A program made the position numbers and the translations under genes. Below are positions 11,190 to 23,007 of a stretch of 64,000 nucleotides of DNA, one piece after another; position 1 is the stretch's first letter, and each line of letters starts with the position of its first letter. The notes under the pieces were generated by a model. It did not search any database, was not told where the DNA came from, and saw only the letters and a list, made by a program, of their open reading frames with translations. The DNA is from Apium graveolens (lineage: Eukaryota; Streptophyta; Magnoliopsida; Apiales; Apiaceae), in NCBI RefSeq assembly GCF_009905375.1, contig NC_133652.1, forward strand, positions 118,308,878-118,372,877, read 5' to 3'.

Positions 11190-12770
11190 AGTGTCATGTG
11201 TAGATACCATTCTCAAGATCGCTATCAGTGTTGACCATGATCATGACTCCCCGATCAGTGACCCTTGACTGTGCTGCATATAGTTACCCATGGGTGAACA
11301 TCGGGCTAGACAGAAGCCACCACGTTTTCCAAAATTCTTGAAATCTAGCATCGAAATGGACAGTTCCTGCAACAACCATAACCAAGTAGCACTTGAAATC
11401 CTTTATTGCAACAAAATAAAGTCTTAAAATGAGTGTTTTTAAACTGAGAAGAAATTAATAAATAGTCATAACTGAACATAATTCCGGGACGCAACATTCA
11501 TGAAGCATCAAACAAATATAGGGAATAATCTTAAAAAGATATATTAGCGGTTTATTTTCAATCCAAAGCAAGGACAAGAACTTATTATTCTTTAAAAAAC
11601 ATGTACACAATTATTTTCTCGTTGCTTAAAACGGGAATTCGTAATTATTGTAGCTATTGTCAGTTAAAGGTCCTGTAAAATGGCACAGACAGAAACATAA
11701 AATGTTAAAATATATAAGCTAGGTTGATTGAAGGAATCATGTGATTTTCTTGTAGAGCTTGCAAATTTTATTTGGTGATAGTGATAAATGATAACACACG
11801 AATTGACCAATTTACTATCCATGACGCTAACTTGACGTGTATGAGATTATAAAATAAAAGGAAGAAAATAGGTGTCTTCCAAGTCAAGCCTACAATAATG
11901 GATTTGATAGCAACACTGAAAAAATATAAAATAAATAGGTTTAAATTAATTGTCCGAGTCATTAACTGAAAAGATATGTTCTAAAAATACAGAAAAACAA
12001 TTATAGTGAATACACATCGACCCTTATTTGGTGATATAGTATGTGTCTATTGTCACCACAAGGACCAAGAAACACTTCCCATATAAATTCTGCTTGACTT
12101 GTACAACCTTTGACACAAGGAAATGAGGAATCCAATAATGCTAAGTTATGTTTCATCGATAAGGAGAAAACTTCAGATTTTGATGAACAAAATCAAAAAA
12201 TAATTTAAATAACTTATGCATCTTATATGGAACTTATAAAAGTGATTACATATGTAAAGCACACATATGAAGAGAGAATTAGATAATCGTACAACTTGAA
12301 ATACATAGCTTAATATAAACCCGCATACAATTAATAATTCCCAACTCCCAAGCATGATTAATAAAGGGCTCAATATTTATATAATCCCCATAATTTTAAT
12401 ATTTAAACTTACGGATTAAAGAAACACTAAAAAAATAAAGAAAAATGGCATAATGAATATAATACCTACCCAGTAGTTGAGAACTGTAAGGACTACCTTC
12501 TCATTTATTGAGAACCTTAATGACCTCTGTATAAAATCAGCCTGCAAAATGAATCTATCAATACAATAGTAAATAACTAATATCAGATAGCATAAAAATA
12601 TATACACATACAATTTTGTTAATTGAATAGTAGGTAAAGGTAATTAAACATATAATTTGCACGATGAAATCAACCGTGTTTGAAGAACGAAGCATCACCA
12701 TTGATAATTTCTTCGGCCTATAGTTTGATTTGATGATTGATTTAATTTCGTGAGACGACATTATACATCT
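11190..12770 (-). other. Possible captured gene fragments inside the Helitron
   Basis: On the minus strand several short stretches look exon-like. One starts after TTGTTGCAG near 11370 and reads GTVHFDARFQEFWK. One lies between TTTTGCAG and GTAGGT near 12545-12470 and reads ADFIQRSLRFSINEKV. A first-exon-like stretch starts MSSHEIKSIIKSNYRPKK near 12760, with TATATATAG just upstream. None is recognisable as a known protein, and the intervening sequence is AT-rich and non-coding. Helitrons often capture host exons, so the idea is reasonable, but chance splice-like signals are an alternative. Confidence 0.25.
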
Positions 12771-13144
12771 ATATATAACACCCAAGATATCGCTTAAAAC
12801 CCCTTTTGTCTTTATAGATACTTAACTGAAGTTGAGCAATTAAGATTATGATCATTCAATTCCTTTGAGACCTTTCAATTTCTGCTTCCAAAATTTTAAT
12901 TTAATAATTTTGAAAAGGAGTAAGTGTGAAAAAAGTAGGAAGCACGAGAAAATAAAAACAGAGAATAGGAGAATTTGGAGGAGCCACGTCAAACATGCGA
13001 GATTCTCCTTTATATAGATATATAGATGTTCACTAATCAGTAAATGTATCTGAAATCTTGAACCTCCAATCAATACTATATTATAATTTTTAATAAATTC
13101 ATAATATATATATATATTATATGTAAAAAATATAATATTAATTT

Positions 13145-13330
13145 ATTAATATTAGGAACCGGTTCAATTTTTATCGGTTCGGCTGGAACGTATAACCGGA
13201 ACCGAGCCATTTAAATCAGTTCGGTTTTTTATTCTTCGGTTTAGGATCGGTTTTTTCGGTTCGATTTTCTCCGATTTTTTCGGTTTTGGTTCGATTTCGG
13301 TTTTAAATCGATTTTTTGCTCAGCCCTTCC
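13145..13330. repeat. Degenerate CGGTT(T)-rich repeat
   Basis: A run of imperfect CGGTTC/CGGTTTTTT units (for example TTTTTTCGGTTCGATTTT) in an otherwise AT-rich area. No ORF is present. Such tracts are common next to transposon relics in plants; I assign no function. Confidence 0.6.
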
Positions 13331-13371
13331 GTATACACATAAGTTGTTCTGGAGTGTTCTTTACTATATAC

Positions 13372-13400
13372 TAGCTTACGGCCCGTGCGATGAAGGGGCT
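13372..13400 (-). mobile_element. Orphan Helitron-like 3' end
   Basis: The minus strand reads GCCCCTTCATCGCACGGGC followed by CGTAAGCTAG and T. An imperfect GC-rich hairpin near a CTAG|T end resembles the two Helitron 3' ends at 9199 and 16354. I could not find a matching 5' TC end, so the element's extent is unknown. Confidence 0.35.
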
Positions 13401-13569
13401 CGATTAATATTTATATATTTTTGATTTTATTTTGTATAATTTTATTAAAATTTATATAAATAATTAAATACTAAATAATTATTATATAATTATAATTTTA
13501 AGTTAGGTTTAAATAATATAAATAGTATATGATTGATGAGATTTCACTCATAAATTATAATATAAATGT

Positions 13570-13745
13570 TTATTGTTGGTGAGTGAGATTCGAATTTGAA
13601 AACTTATATGTATCTTTATAAATAATATAAATGTTTGTTGTTAACAGAATTCGAATATGAGAACTTACATGTATCTTTATAAATAATAATATAACTATTT
13701 TTTGTTGACGGGATTCAAAACTGAGAACTTGTGAAGTGTATCTTT
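13570..13745. repeat. Three imperfect direct repeats of about 60-70 bp
   Basis: The unit contains TTGTTG, a GATTCGAA-like block, GAGAACTT and TGTATCTTTATAAATAAT, repeated near 13572, 13635 and 13700 with several changes per copy. No coding potential. Confidence 0.5.
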
Positions 13746-15446
13746 TTAATATTTGGATCTAACGGCTAATTATTTGATGAAGAAGATCCGACGATCATGA
13801 TGGAAATGGATAATCAAAATGAGGGTTTAACCAAAATATAAATTATACCACATTACAATTATTATAGTATAATATAATACAGATATAAAAAAAAGGAACT
13901 ACCAATTTTGCTTTAAAGTCACATCAAGTAGTCAACACTCAAACCAAAAAAAACGGATGATAATTTATATAGGCCAAAGGAAGGTAGGCTTTTTAGGCCA
14001 TGTTGCATTTTGGTTTCTTGTGCATTTACATTTTACTCCTCCGAGGACTTTGATTTTTATTCCTAAAGAAACCATGTTTGATGGCAAAGCTTTTAGATCG
14101 ACGACGTGCAATTAGAATGATCGTGATTAGGTACGAGATCTTATTAAGTGATATTGCGTTGACTGATATTTTTCAATTTTTTTATAAAGCGGATACTAAT
14201 GAAACTCACTAGTGTCTGTGACTGACTGACTGTGATCCAATTGGTCTAATTTAAACAACTTCACGTAAACTTCTACATGCACACAAGTATATCAACATAC
14301 AATAATCTAAAAATATCTACATACAATAATATACCTTTTACGTTTACACATCGCACTTTTACGGTGCAAGCTTTAAAGGCATAGAAGAAGAAAAACAGAT
14401 AAAACTAATTTTATATTCTTAATTTGCTATATTAATGTAATACCAACATAAATTTCTAATATACTCATAAAAGTTTGCAGTTTTGGACATCAAAAGACAA
14501 AAATAGTTTTCACAGTATGGGACCCACACCCCTTCTTTTTTTAGTCCCGGCTATTTCGTGGGGATGAGGGGAAATGGAAAAATCAAGTTTTTATGGAGAA
14601 TTTGAGTCCAATCTACCTTTGTTTTATTCAGAAGAAAAAGAAGATTATTTAATAATGAAAAGTTATATGACATCTATCAAAATGATCGAATCGAATAAAT
14701 GTTAAATTGATTAAATCGATAATCTTCATGAGGAGAAAATTAATTGATATATTAAAATAGTAAATTTATAATTATCCGCTTCGTTAGAATCTGTTTGAGT
14801 TCTAAATTTTAATTCCAATCTCATACAAAATTTAATCAGTAAATCAAAATGAACATTCATAATAATGGAAACAACAAATAACCTCTCAACAAGAAGAATT
14901 TGAAAAACGAAATTATAATAATAGATAATTTATTTCTTAAATTCAATAAACTCCGCTTGAATCGAAGACAAAAGTTTCAAAATTTCGATAATTAAAATTA
15001 AAAAACAAACAAAGAAACAAATGGGTAAAATCATTCTCCAAACCGGAAGATTATCGAAGGAAATGAAAATAAGCAAAACAAATAATAAAGGACATGAGGC
15101 TTTTCCCTTAAAAAAATTGTATAGGTGAAAATTCCGTCGATTATGTTAATAACGGCGATAAGAGGATAAAGTAAATATTTTTGCTAAACAAAGAGTATTA
15201 ATGATTTGTCAACAAAACATTATTAGAATATGAGCTCTTATTTCCTTTATAGAAAGTCAAGAATTCGAATCCTGATATATACGTGTATAATTAATTAAAA
15301 AAAGGAGTAATATTGATTTATACATGATGGATTATAAAAGAACAATTGAGTTAAATGGTCAATAAATATGCAAATGAAATATAATTTTGAGTTACAACTT
15401 GATATTATGCCGAAAATATATTTTCCTCTATCATTATATATGTAGT
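13746..15446. other. AT-rich stretch, nothing recognised
   Basis: High A/T, no ORF of note on either strand, and no clear transposon termini, RNA gene or promoter that I can support. Confidence 0.5.
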
Positions 15447-16070
15447 GCCTGTTTGGGAGCATGTTATTTTAACTTAAATGGGCTCAAAACCCATTTACAA
15501 TTTCAACAGACTGTTTGGCAGATTGAGTGAAGTGGTCATTTCTCCCCATTTATGCTCAAAATGGGAAAGTAGGTGCAATGGTACATTCTAGTTATCATTC
15601 CACGTTTTCCAATTATTTTTCTTGCCATCTGTTTTTTCTTTGTTCCGATAGCTGCACTGCTGCACTACTGCACTACAGCTAGCCTTCTTGCCCTGATTAG
15701 CACTCTACAAGGTATAAATTTCCGGCGATTTAAAATTAAAATACTACATATATATAAATATAAATTATTATACAATTTTATCTCGAGGTTCTTATCCTGT
15801 TTTTAGTTTTTTTTTCTTATATATTTCATATTCATGTATTGAAATTATTAATTCATATAATTTGTAATTTATATTTTATTTTTTTAAAAAGAATTCATAA
15901 CTTATAAGTTATAATTTACAAAACACATTATCAACTTATAAATAACTTATACATAAAATTATCCAAACACCTAAATAACTTATAAGTTACGATGTCCATA
16001 TCACTTATCTTATATGACACTTTTCAAGTTTAAGTCATAAGTTACATTTTTTAAGTAATCCCAAACAGGC
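15447..16070. mobile_element. Small terminal-inverted-repeat element, about 0.6 kb
   Basis: GCCTGTTTGGGA at the left is inverted at the right as TCCCAAACAGGC. GTAGT occurs just outside both ends (15442-15446 and 16073-16077, the latter two bases away), which may be a decayed target duplication. The inside holds repeated palindromes such as AACTTATAAGTTA. A 77-codon reading frame at 15573-15806 does not resemble a transposase. It is best read as a non-autonomous DNA transposon or MITE; the superfamily is undetermined. Confidence 0.5.
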
Positions 16071-16353
16071 CCGTAGTTGCCTGTGAAGTTGAATGCTCAA
16101 TCCCATTCATCTCGTTCAAAATGGTCTATTTTTTTAGTTTGACTATTTTTTAACTAAATTCCTATATCTTTTAATGAATTTGAAAATCAAGAATAATCAA
16201 ACGATAATTATGGAAAAAAAGAAAAGGAAACATTTAAGTTAAAAGATGAGAGATGGGCCCTGGCCCATTAGTGAATGAAACGTCTTAAATAGAGCAAAAT
16301 GAAAGTCTACGGGAAAAGTAACATGAACGAATCTTTTGCCAAGTTATCATTAA

Positions 16354-16567
16354 CTAGCATATCCCGTGCGATTATTTTCTAGAACTTTTTTAGACATCAT
16401 GCAATTGTAATATTTTTAATTATTTTTTTATTTGTAAATATTATACAATATGTAACGTATATCAAATACAAGTTGATAAAATACAAGTTGATTGTTTATC
16501 AATGCGTATTATTTTCATAAAAGACAATACAAAATTACACAATGTTTCAAATATAACTCATTAAGAA

Positions 16568-16598
<31 letters not shown>

Positions 16599-18515
16599 CT
16601 TGTTTGTGTTATATAATTTGTATTTAATGAATGAATATAAATAGGGTAGTCAATGTACGTTTAAAACGAAATAATTGTATTTAATCTGTAAAATGCCGTT
16701 AGTATATTTACGAATAAAAAGTTAAAAAATAACATTTATATTGAATACAGAGTTAACCAAAAAATTTGAATTTTATTTAAATAAACTATATGTACCCGTA
16801 TGTATTATTACTGAGTTCACTACTAACTTACAATTAACTTACTCAATTTAAAAAGTTAAAAAATACATAATTGAAGTCAGGATGACTTGCAATCATAATA
16901 TATAATAATGTAAAATTTACACTATTGTTAATATAAAAGTTGATTTTAATAAAAGGGTTAGTTTTTGAAATTCAACGTATGTATGCATGAAAAAATGTTA
17001 GTTTTTTATTTACACTGCGGTTACCAAAATAACATTAAGTTATATGTGTGTGTCGACATGTAAATTGTCGTATGTTACATTTCTTAGTAAATTACGATGA
17101 TTTCATTTATTTATATGCTAAATATCTGATTTATATACATGTATAATCACTATTAACATCTAGTGAGACAAATGATTACTTAAATAAAATACATTTATAA
17201 CTATTTAAAAATTAAAATTATGTAATAAATAAATTGCAATAATATAAATATGGTATTCATATTATCATTGACAAAATATCTATATCTAGTTTTTACGCAA
17301 CTGAGTATCAATCATGGTTGTAACATAAAAATAAATTATATATTATAAAGACTTATTATTAATATTCATGATTTGTTTCAGGGATTTAGGAAAAGTATAA
17401 TTATATCATTATTTAAACCATTTTTAAGTTCCTTTCATTACTACTCTAATATTTCGTCATCTAATAATTTGATAACATTGTATACTATTCTCCTAAAATT
17501 AAATATTTTTCAATTTGATAATATTTTTATAAATATCAGTTGAACTGGTTAATTCATTCAGATTATTGAACAATATATTTTTTTCTTTAAATTGTATAAA
17601 ATGCATTGAATCAAATGTTATAATATAGTATAGATATAACTTTTATTTGAATAATTTAAAATATGAAAATAATTCAAATAATGTGTACAATATTATCTTG
17701 ATCAATGAATATTATTTATCTAGAAGAATTCTTTCTAAAAAGCTAGTTTTTTTAAGTGAAAAATGAAAAATAAATCGATTTAATATATCATCGTAGTTTT
17801 AAAAAATCTCGTGAGATCTCATATCAAATTTTGAATATTTTTAAAATTGGGACAAGTCCGAAAAATAATAATGCACTACGAGTGAAGTTAGTAAATTTTA
17901 ATATAAATAATCAGTTGACTTGATCATATAAACACCTAAAACACATTAATTTATATTAATATAAGATATTAAAAAAATTCACATTATCGGTAAGATATTC
18001 TCGCCGAACTTGTAATTTAAATTTACTAAATGCAGAATGTGACGATGTTTTTCGGCCGGGTCATGTAGTCAAATTTCGAGTATTTTAATTACTTTTTATA
18101 ATAATAAAATATGTTAAAAATATATGAGATACATTTTCAAACTAAAAAAAATAATAAATAAGATAATAACTCATTTATGTCCTTTGACTAATTTTGTATA
18201 TGGAATTTAATTCTTTAAAATTAACTGTACAAATATTCAAGTAACTGTCTTTTTTTTACGGAATTCAAGTAACCATCTTTAAAGTTAAATAAAATATTCA
18301 TTTAACACACTTACATATGATGTGTATGATAAAAACCATATGTGAGATTATGGTGTAGTGGTATGAGTTTGTACAGGAGAATGAAATATCTTGAGTTCGA
18401 TTCCACAAAGAACATCTTTTATTCAAAAATTAAAAATAAAGATAGTTTAGCTTTTCAATGAGACTTTTTAATCTCACTAATTATCCCCTTATTCTCCTAT
18501 TATATATAGAAGAGA
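16354..18515 (-). mobile_element. Second non-autonomous Helitron, 2.2 kb
   Basis: On the minus strand the 5' end reads A|TCTCTTCTATATATAATAGG (from 18515), a Helitron-like start. The 3' end carries CGCACGGGATATG and then CTAG|T (16357-16354). The terminal hairpin is decayed. The interior is AT-rich with no protein, a (TA)n tract at 16568-16598 and a SINE-like segment near 18340. Pairing of the two ends is inferred from orientation and spacing. Confidence 0.5.
18340..18430 (+). mobile_element. SINE-like (tRNA-derived) head
   Basis: TGGTGTAGTGG (18351-18361) fits the pol III A box and GTTCGATTC (18395-18403) fits the B box, 34 bp apart, as in tRNA-derived SINEs. The cloverleaf is not convincing as a working tRNA gene. 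The 3' end and target duplication were not identified. Confidence 0.4.
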
Positions 18516-18589
18516 TAACCTTTTGGACAAGAAAATGTTAAGACACGGGTCGGGCTGGCTAAGATCAGTTTTGAACCTGATTTTCTCTA

Positions 18590-18780
18590 ACTAATCGTTT
18601 TAAGAATCTAGGTTCTATTATTGATAATAACGATAGTATTGTTTCAGATGTAACTCATCGTATTAAGACGAAAATTAAATGAAGAGATGTTTACAAGAAT
18701 GTTGTGGGATAAAAGTGTATTTTTGAAGTTCAAGAAAAAAATTTATAAGGCCGCGGTTAGATCAACTGTCTTGAAATAAA
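18590..18780 (+). pseudogene. LINE (non-LTR) reverse transcriptase fragment
   Basis: The frame reading NRFKNLGSIIDNNDSIVSDV, then THRIKTKIK, matches the plant LINE RT C-terminal pattern 'F-YLGS-(I/V)...D-DV-HRI'. After a frameshift, KIYKAAVRSTVLK matches the later 'K-K-FYRTAVRP' block. There are several stops and only about 60 codons, so it is a dead fragment. It directly abuts the TAT-A LTR at 18791. Confidence 0.65.
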
Positions 18781-18790
18781 AATTAGGGTT

Positions 18791-19276
18791 TGTTAGTATT
18801 TAGTACTAGGATTTGTGAACTTCGAGTTTTAATAACTGTTCTCGAGTTATGGACTGATTGTATTTGGAAGATGTCTACGTATATCTGTGTTGTTGGAAAT
18901 CAAGCCAAAAACATATTTTTAGGTTGATGGGTAGAGCTCTTTATATAAAGGTTGAGTCCACAGTTGGACTTAGGTTGAGAGACTTGGTAGACAAGTCTTC
19001 AACTTAGAAGGCAATTAGGACTTCTGTAAGGCATCAAATTCTAGATTCTTCCTTGTAGGAGTTAATGTCCATGCCGGACGTCACGTCTCTGGTCTTTTAG
19101 CCGTATTGGGCCTTGTCCATGAACAACCTTCGTTCGTGGATGTTAAGGACTTTGGCTGTTTTCAGTCCGTGACATATTTTGATTGACCCGGTCTGTATTG
19201 AGTTTTGGACATGAATTTTAAGTGTAATTAATGCGACATTTTTTATGTCTTTAGGATTTATTTTCGAGCCATATCA
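18791..19276 (-). mobile_element. TAT-A LTR
   Basis: 486 bp from TGTTAGTATTTAG to GAGCCATATCA, with TG...CA ends. It shares landmarks in the same order with the TAT-B LTR: CTTCGAG, CTACGTA, a TATATAAAGG-like block, GAGACTTGGTAG-CAAGTCT, and the CCCCCAACTT tract immediately after the end. Confidence 0.65.
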
Positions 19277-19290
19277 TTTGCCCCCAACTT
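19277..19290 (-). promoter_or_regulatory. TAT-A polypurine tract
   Basis: The minus strand reads AAGTTGGGGGCAAA directly before the LTR, where plus-strand DNA synthesis would be primed. TAT-B has the near-identical tract at 27319-27334. Confidence 0.7.
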
Positions 19291-19559
19291 CTGAAATATT
19301 ACTCGAGTTTTCGTAGAAGTTATAATGGTCTATCCGCGACTCAGGTTACTTTTGACCCTTCATGGGTATCGGCCCTTCATGGGTATCGTCATTTGTTTGT
19401 AAAGTGTGAAGCGGCTTACACATTTACAATGACTTATATATATTTCGTGTGGTTATACACTTTTTTGGCCTTTCCACATGCTAATTGAATAGTGTTTGAC
19501 ACTATACTGTCCTAATCAGGACTAAAAAGCGAGTGTTGATCACCTTTTAACCTTCGTCA

Positions 19560-20030
19560 AGGTGAATTATGGGCTGGAAGCTGCTATCATGCCATATTCG
19601 AGGCTAATCGGCCTTAAACGGGGCTAATTTTCATGTACAAGCTGTTTATTAGACTCAATATAGCCTAATTTTAAGCTAAAGTAGGCTAATTGACCTTAAT
19701 CGAGGCTAATCAGCCCTAAACGGGGATAAAAGACCCTAATCATGGCTAATTAATACGTGCAAGTCACTAATTAACCTTAATCTAGGCTAATTACGAGCGT
19801 AAATAAGTTAAACGACCCTAAATGGGACTAATTATATCACATAAGTTGCTAATTAACCTTTATCTAGGCTGATTATGTGTAATTTACACTAATCGGCCGT
19901 AATCGAGGCTTGATTTCACTTTTCGGGGCTACGATAAAATTATGAAAAATTTAAAATTTTACCCTAAAATTTGCCAAAAACTCAAAAAAAATCCATCCCA
20001 GAACGTTCTGGACCGACCAAGATGTCCCCC
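19560..20030. repeat. TAT-A 3' region tandem repeats (GGCTAATT family)
   Basis: Repeated units built on 'CCTTAATCGAGGCTAAT' and 'CCTAAACGGGGCTAAT', occurring at roughly 40-100 bp steps with heavy divergence. No coding capacity. The position between the polypurine tract and the antisense gene is the region known to be hypervariable and repeat-rich in Tat/Ogre elements. Confidence 0.6.
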
Positions 20031-20032
20031 CG

Positions 20033-20653
20033 TGTTAGATATATTTGATAATGTCATGTGTAATATAATTTGTGTTTAGTTTTCAGATCTTACCTAACAG
20101 GACAAATCAGTACTTAACTGGAAATCAGCACTTATACTGAAGACAGAACTTAAGATATCAGAACTTAAGTTATGAGAACTTAAGGTTCAGAAGATATTTA
20201 TCAGGAGATAATATCAGGACTTAAGATGACTTCCAGATAAGGCAGGCGGCTGATTGAAAGGAAAGAAGATCGAGACTAAGACAGAAAGAAATATGCATGA
20301 AGAAGGAATGCTATGAAGAATATAATACTTGGAAGAAAAGATAACTAATTGATATATTTTAGGAAGCAGAATTATATTCCATATCAATTAGAAGATTATC
20401 TTGTAACTGTGTAGTATATAAACACAGGCATAGAGTTTACACTATAAGTGTTACGATTATTAAAGTTATTATTCTTTGTAACTCTAGCAACTCTCGTGAT
20501 AATTTGTTCATCACTGAGAGAGGACAGTTCCATATTATAACAGAGTTTATTGTGTTGAATAAAATCTATTTTCTGTTACTTAAGTTCTTATATTCGATTT
20601 GATTGTGCTAAACACTGTATTCAACCCCCTTCTACAGTGTGTGTGACCTAACA
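20033..20653 (+). mobile_element. Copia-1 5' LTR
   Basis: TGTTAGATATATTTG...GTGACCTAACA. A TATA box (TATATAAAC) at 20415-20422 lies in a plausible U3/R position. Short repeats of the ATCAGAACTTAAG type cluster in U3 (for example 20157-20166). Confidence 0.95.
20415..20422 (+). promoter_or_regulatory. LTR TATA box
   Basis: TATATAAA within GTAGTATATAAACACAGG; the same box is conserved in the 3' LTR near 44350 and, inverted, in Copia-0. Confidence 0.7.
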
Positions 20654-20655
20654 AG

Positions 20656-20667
20656 TGGTATCAGAGC
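20656..20667 (+). promoter_or_regulatory. Copia-1 primer-binding site
   Basis: TGGTATCAGAGC, 2 bp after the LTR end, complementary to the initiator tRNA-Met 3' end. Confidence 0.95.
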
Positions 20668-20708
20668 CTTCTGTTAACACACAAACAGTTTAAGATCCAA
20701 AATCAATC

Positions 20709-23007
20709 ATGTCTAAAGAAGAAACTCCAACCAAGCCCACCAAAACTGAAGAACCTCCAAGAACCGTAACTCATAGTCGATATGAGACTATAAGAGTTCC
20801 CATGTTGAAACCTTCTGAGTATTCCATATGGAAAGTGAAGATGACTATGTTTCTGGAAGCTACAGATCCAGAATATCTCGACAGGATTTATGAAGGACCA
20901 CATATGCCAACCAAACTCTCTGTGAAAGTTGCAGGTCAGCCAACAAAGTCTATACTAAAGGAGAAAAGTGATTACACTGCTGAAGATATCTCATCGATTT
21001 CAAAGGATGCAAAGGTTAGACACTTGCTGCATAGTGCCATTGATAATGTCATGTCAAACAGGGTAATTAACTGCAAGACTGCAAAAGAGATATGGGATGC
21101 TTGGGAAACAAGATGTCAGGGAACTGATTCAATCAAGAAGAATAAGAAGACGATACTCACTCAAGAGTATGAGCACTTTGACTCAAAGCCTGATGAGTCA
21201 TTATTAACTGACTTATATGACAGATTTGTCAAACTCTTGAATGATTTGTCACTAGTTGACAAAGAGTATGATATTGAAGAATCAAATCTTAAATTCCTGT
21301 TAGCTCTTCCTGAAAGATGAGATTTGAAGGCCACAATAATAAGAGACAACTATAATCTTGATGAAACAAATCTTGATGAAATTTATGGGATGCTCAAGAC
21401 TCATGAACTTGAGATGGAACAAAGAAGCAAGAGGAATGAAAGAAAGTCAAGGACAGTTGCCTTTGTGGCTGAGGAGGAAAGTCCCAAAGAAGCTGCCTCA
21501 AGGAAAGGCAAGGGAAAGGCTCTCATCACAAAGTCTGATACTGAGTCATCAAGTACTGATAGCGACGATGACTCAAAAACTGAAAGTATACCTGAGATGG
21601 ACCCTGATGAGGAGATGATGAAGTTGTGTGCTCTTATGGTGAAAGGGATCACAAAGATTGCATACAGGAAATTCAGGAGAGGAAAGAAGTTTTCCAGAAA
21701 AGGTGCAAGTTCTGATAAGAAAGGTTTCAGAAAATCTGAAGGCAAAGGAGGAAAGTCTGACAGAGGAGATTACTCAAATGTTAAATGCTACAACTGTGGT
21801 GAGAAAGGCCACATATCTCCAGATTGCAGAAAAGGGAAAAGTGACAAAGGAAAGGCTCTTATCACAAAGAAGAAAAGCTGGTCAGATGCTTCAGATTCTG
21901 AGGATGAGGAAAACTATGCCTTGATGGCAAATGCTGATAGCAGTTCTGATACTGCTGACTTAAAGGTACCTCAAACTACTTATGCCTTTCATACTGATGA
22001 TATTACTGAGTTGAGAAGAGACCATGTTCATTAGTTATAAAGATCAAACTTTAACATGTGAAAGATTAACTTCTGAAAATCTTGCTTATAAAAAGAGGAA
22101 TGATTATTTAGAAAAAGAGTTAGTCATGTTCCATCAAACTCAGAAAGATAGAGATGATGCCTTTTATGTTAGGGATGAAGTGTTAAAAATGAATGAATCT
22201 CTAAAAAATGAGTTAGAAAAGGAAATAGAGATTCTCAGGACTTGGACTAACTCTGGTAAAACAACTCAGGATATTCTTAGTAGTGGAAAATGGAAAGAGG
22301 GCTTAGGTTATGGAGATGGTAAGAACAGTAAGGGAACTGTAGAAACTGAGCCTATAGTTGTTAAACAAAAACCAAAGGTAAATCCTGTTAAGTTTGTAAC
22401 TGCAAAGTCTGATATTGATAAATCAGAAGTTAAGGAGAAAGTAACTTCTGACAAACCTAAACAAGATAAGCCAACAGAAGTTAACATAGGCTTAATGACT
22501 AAGAAGCAGCTTAAGCATAAGCTGAAAGATGTTAAGAATGTAAACAAGGTAAAGCCACCTAGGAAAAATAGGAATGGAAAGGAAGGTGTGAATAAAAGTA
22601 ACAATTATAAGCCTGTTCCTAATGCTCCTAGAAAAACATGTCATAACTGTGGAAATTCTAACCATCTGGCTTCTTTTTGCAGGAAGAATAAGAATATAAA
22701 CTCCTTACCTTCAAAATCAGGAGTTAAGAGTCAGTCTGTTAGATATAAGCCACAAAATCCTTGTTTTCATTGTAGTAGTTTATGGCATTCCATTTATACT
22801 TATAAGGAATATCATAGTCTGTACTATGATTATTATCAAATAAAACCTTCTGTAAAGAAAGTTAGCATTATTCCTTCTAGTATAAGTTATGATGCAAAGT
22901 CTGATATTGCAAATTCTGATAATAAAACTGTTAACATAAACACTGATGCTAAATCCGCTGCAAATGTTAACAAACTTAAAAAGGACAAAGGATCCAAGCA
23001 AGTCTAG
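20709..23007 (+). pseudogene. Copia-1 gag (about 760 codons) with three CCHC-type boxes
   Basis: Structural protein of the virus-like particle. It starts MSKEETPTKPTKTEEPP about 40 bp after the primer site. Residues ~20-190 are the UBN2-type Copia gag core (KVRHLLHSAIDNVMSNRV, KKTILTQEYEHFDSK). A Ser/Asp-rich linker follows, then a zinc knuckle CYNCGEKGHISPDC (21787-21828), a coiled-coil-like stretch (RNDYLEKELVMFHQT), a Lys-rich segment, a second knuckle CHNCGNSNHLASFC (22639-22680) and a third, degenerate one, CFHCSSLWHSIYTY (22762-22803). Damage: a stop at 21318-21320 where Copia-0 has Trp, and a frameshift near 22015 caused by a ~10-bp deletion relative to Copia-0. The gag frame ends at TAG 23005-23007. 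Confidence 0.85.

Larger units (their letters stand above)
9199..13026 (-). mobile_element. Non-autonomous Helitron, 3.8 kb
   Basis: Both ends fit Helitron rules read on the minus strand. The 5' end starts TCTATATATCTATATAAAGG (at 13026) after an A; the 3' end is a perfect 9-bp hairpin (9209-9229) followed by seven bases and CTAG (9202-9199), then T. Helitrons insert between A and T without target duplication, and both flanking bases fit (T at 13027 and A at 9198 on the plus strand). No Rep/helicase ORF is present, so it cannot move by itself. It carries a solo LTR (10147-10540) and stretches with splice-like signals that may be captured gene pieces. Confidence 0.65.

Noticed and set aside
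11768..13073. Several minus-strand frames of 64-75 codons rich in Phe, Ile and Leu
   Set aside because: They arise from A/T-rich sequence and have no shared domain. Only the pieces flanked by splice-like signals were kept, as a weak suggestion.
15573..15806. 77-codon hydrophobic frame
   Set aside because: Inside the TIR element, no homology recognised, AT-rich; likely chance.
20656..20670. tRNA-like sequence at the primer sites
   Set aside because: Only the complement of a tRNA 3' end is present; there is no cloverleaf. The same holds for 7927, 47610 and 56258.
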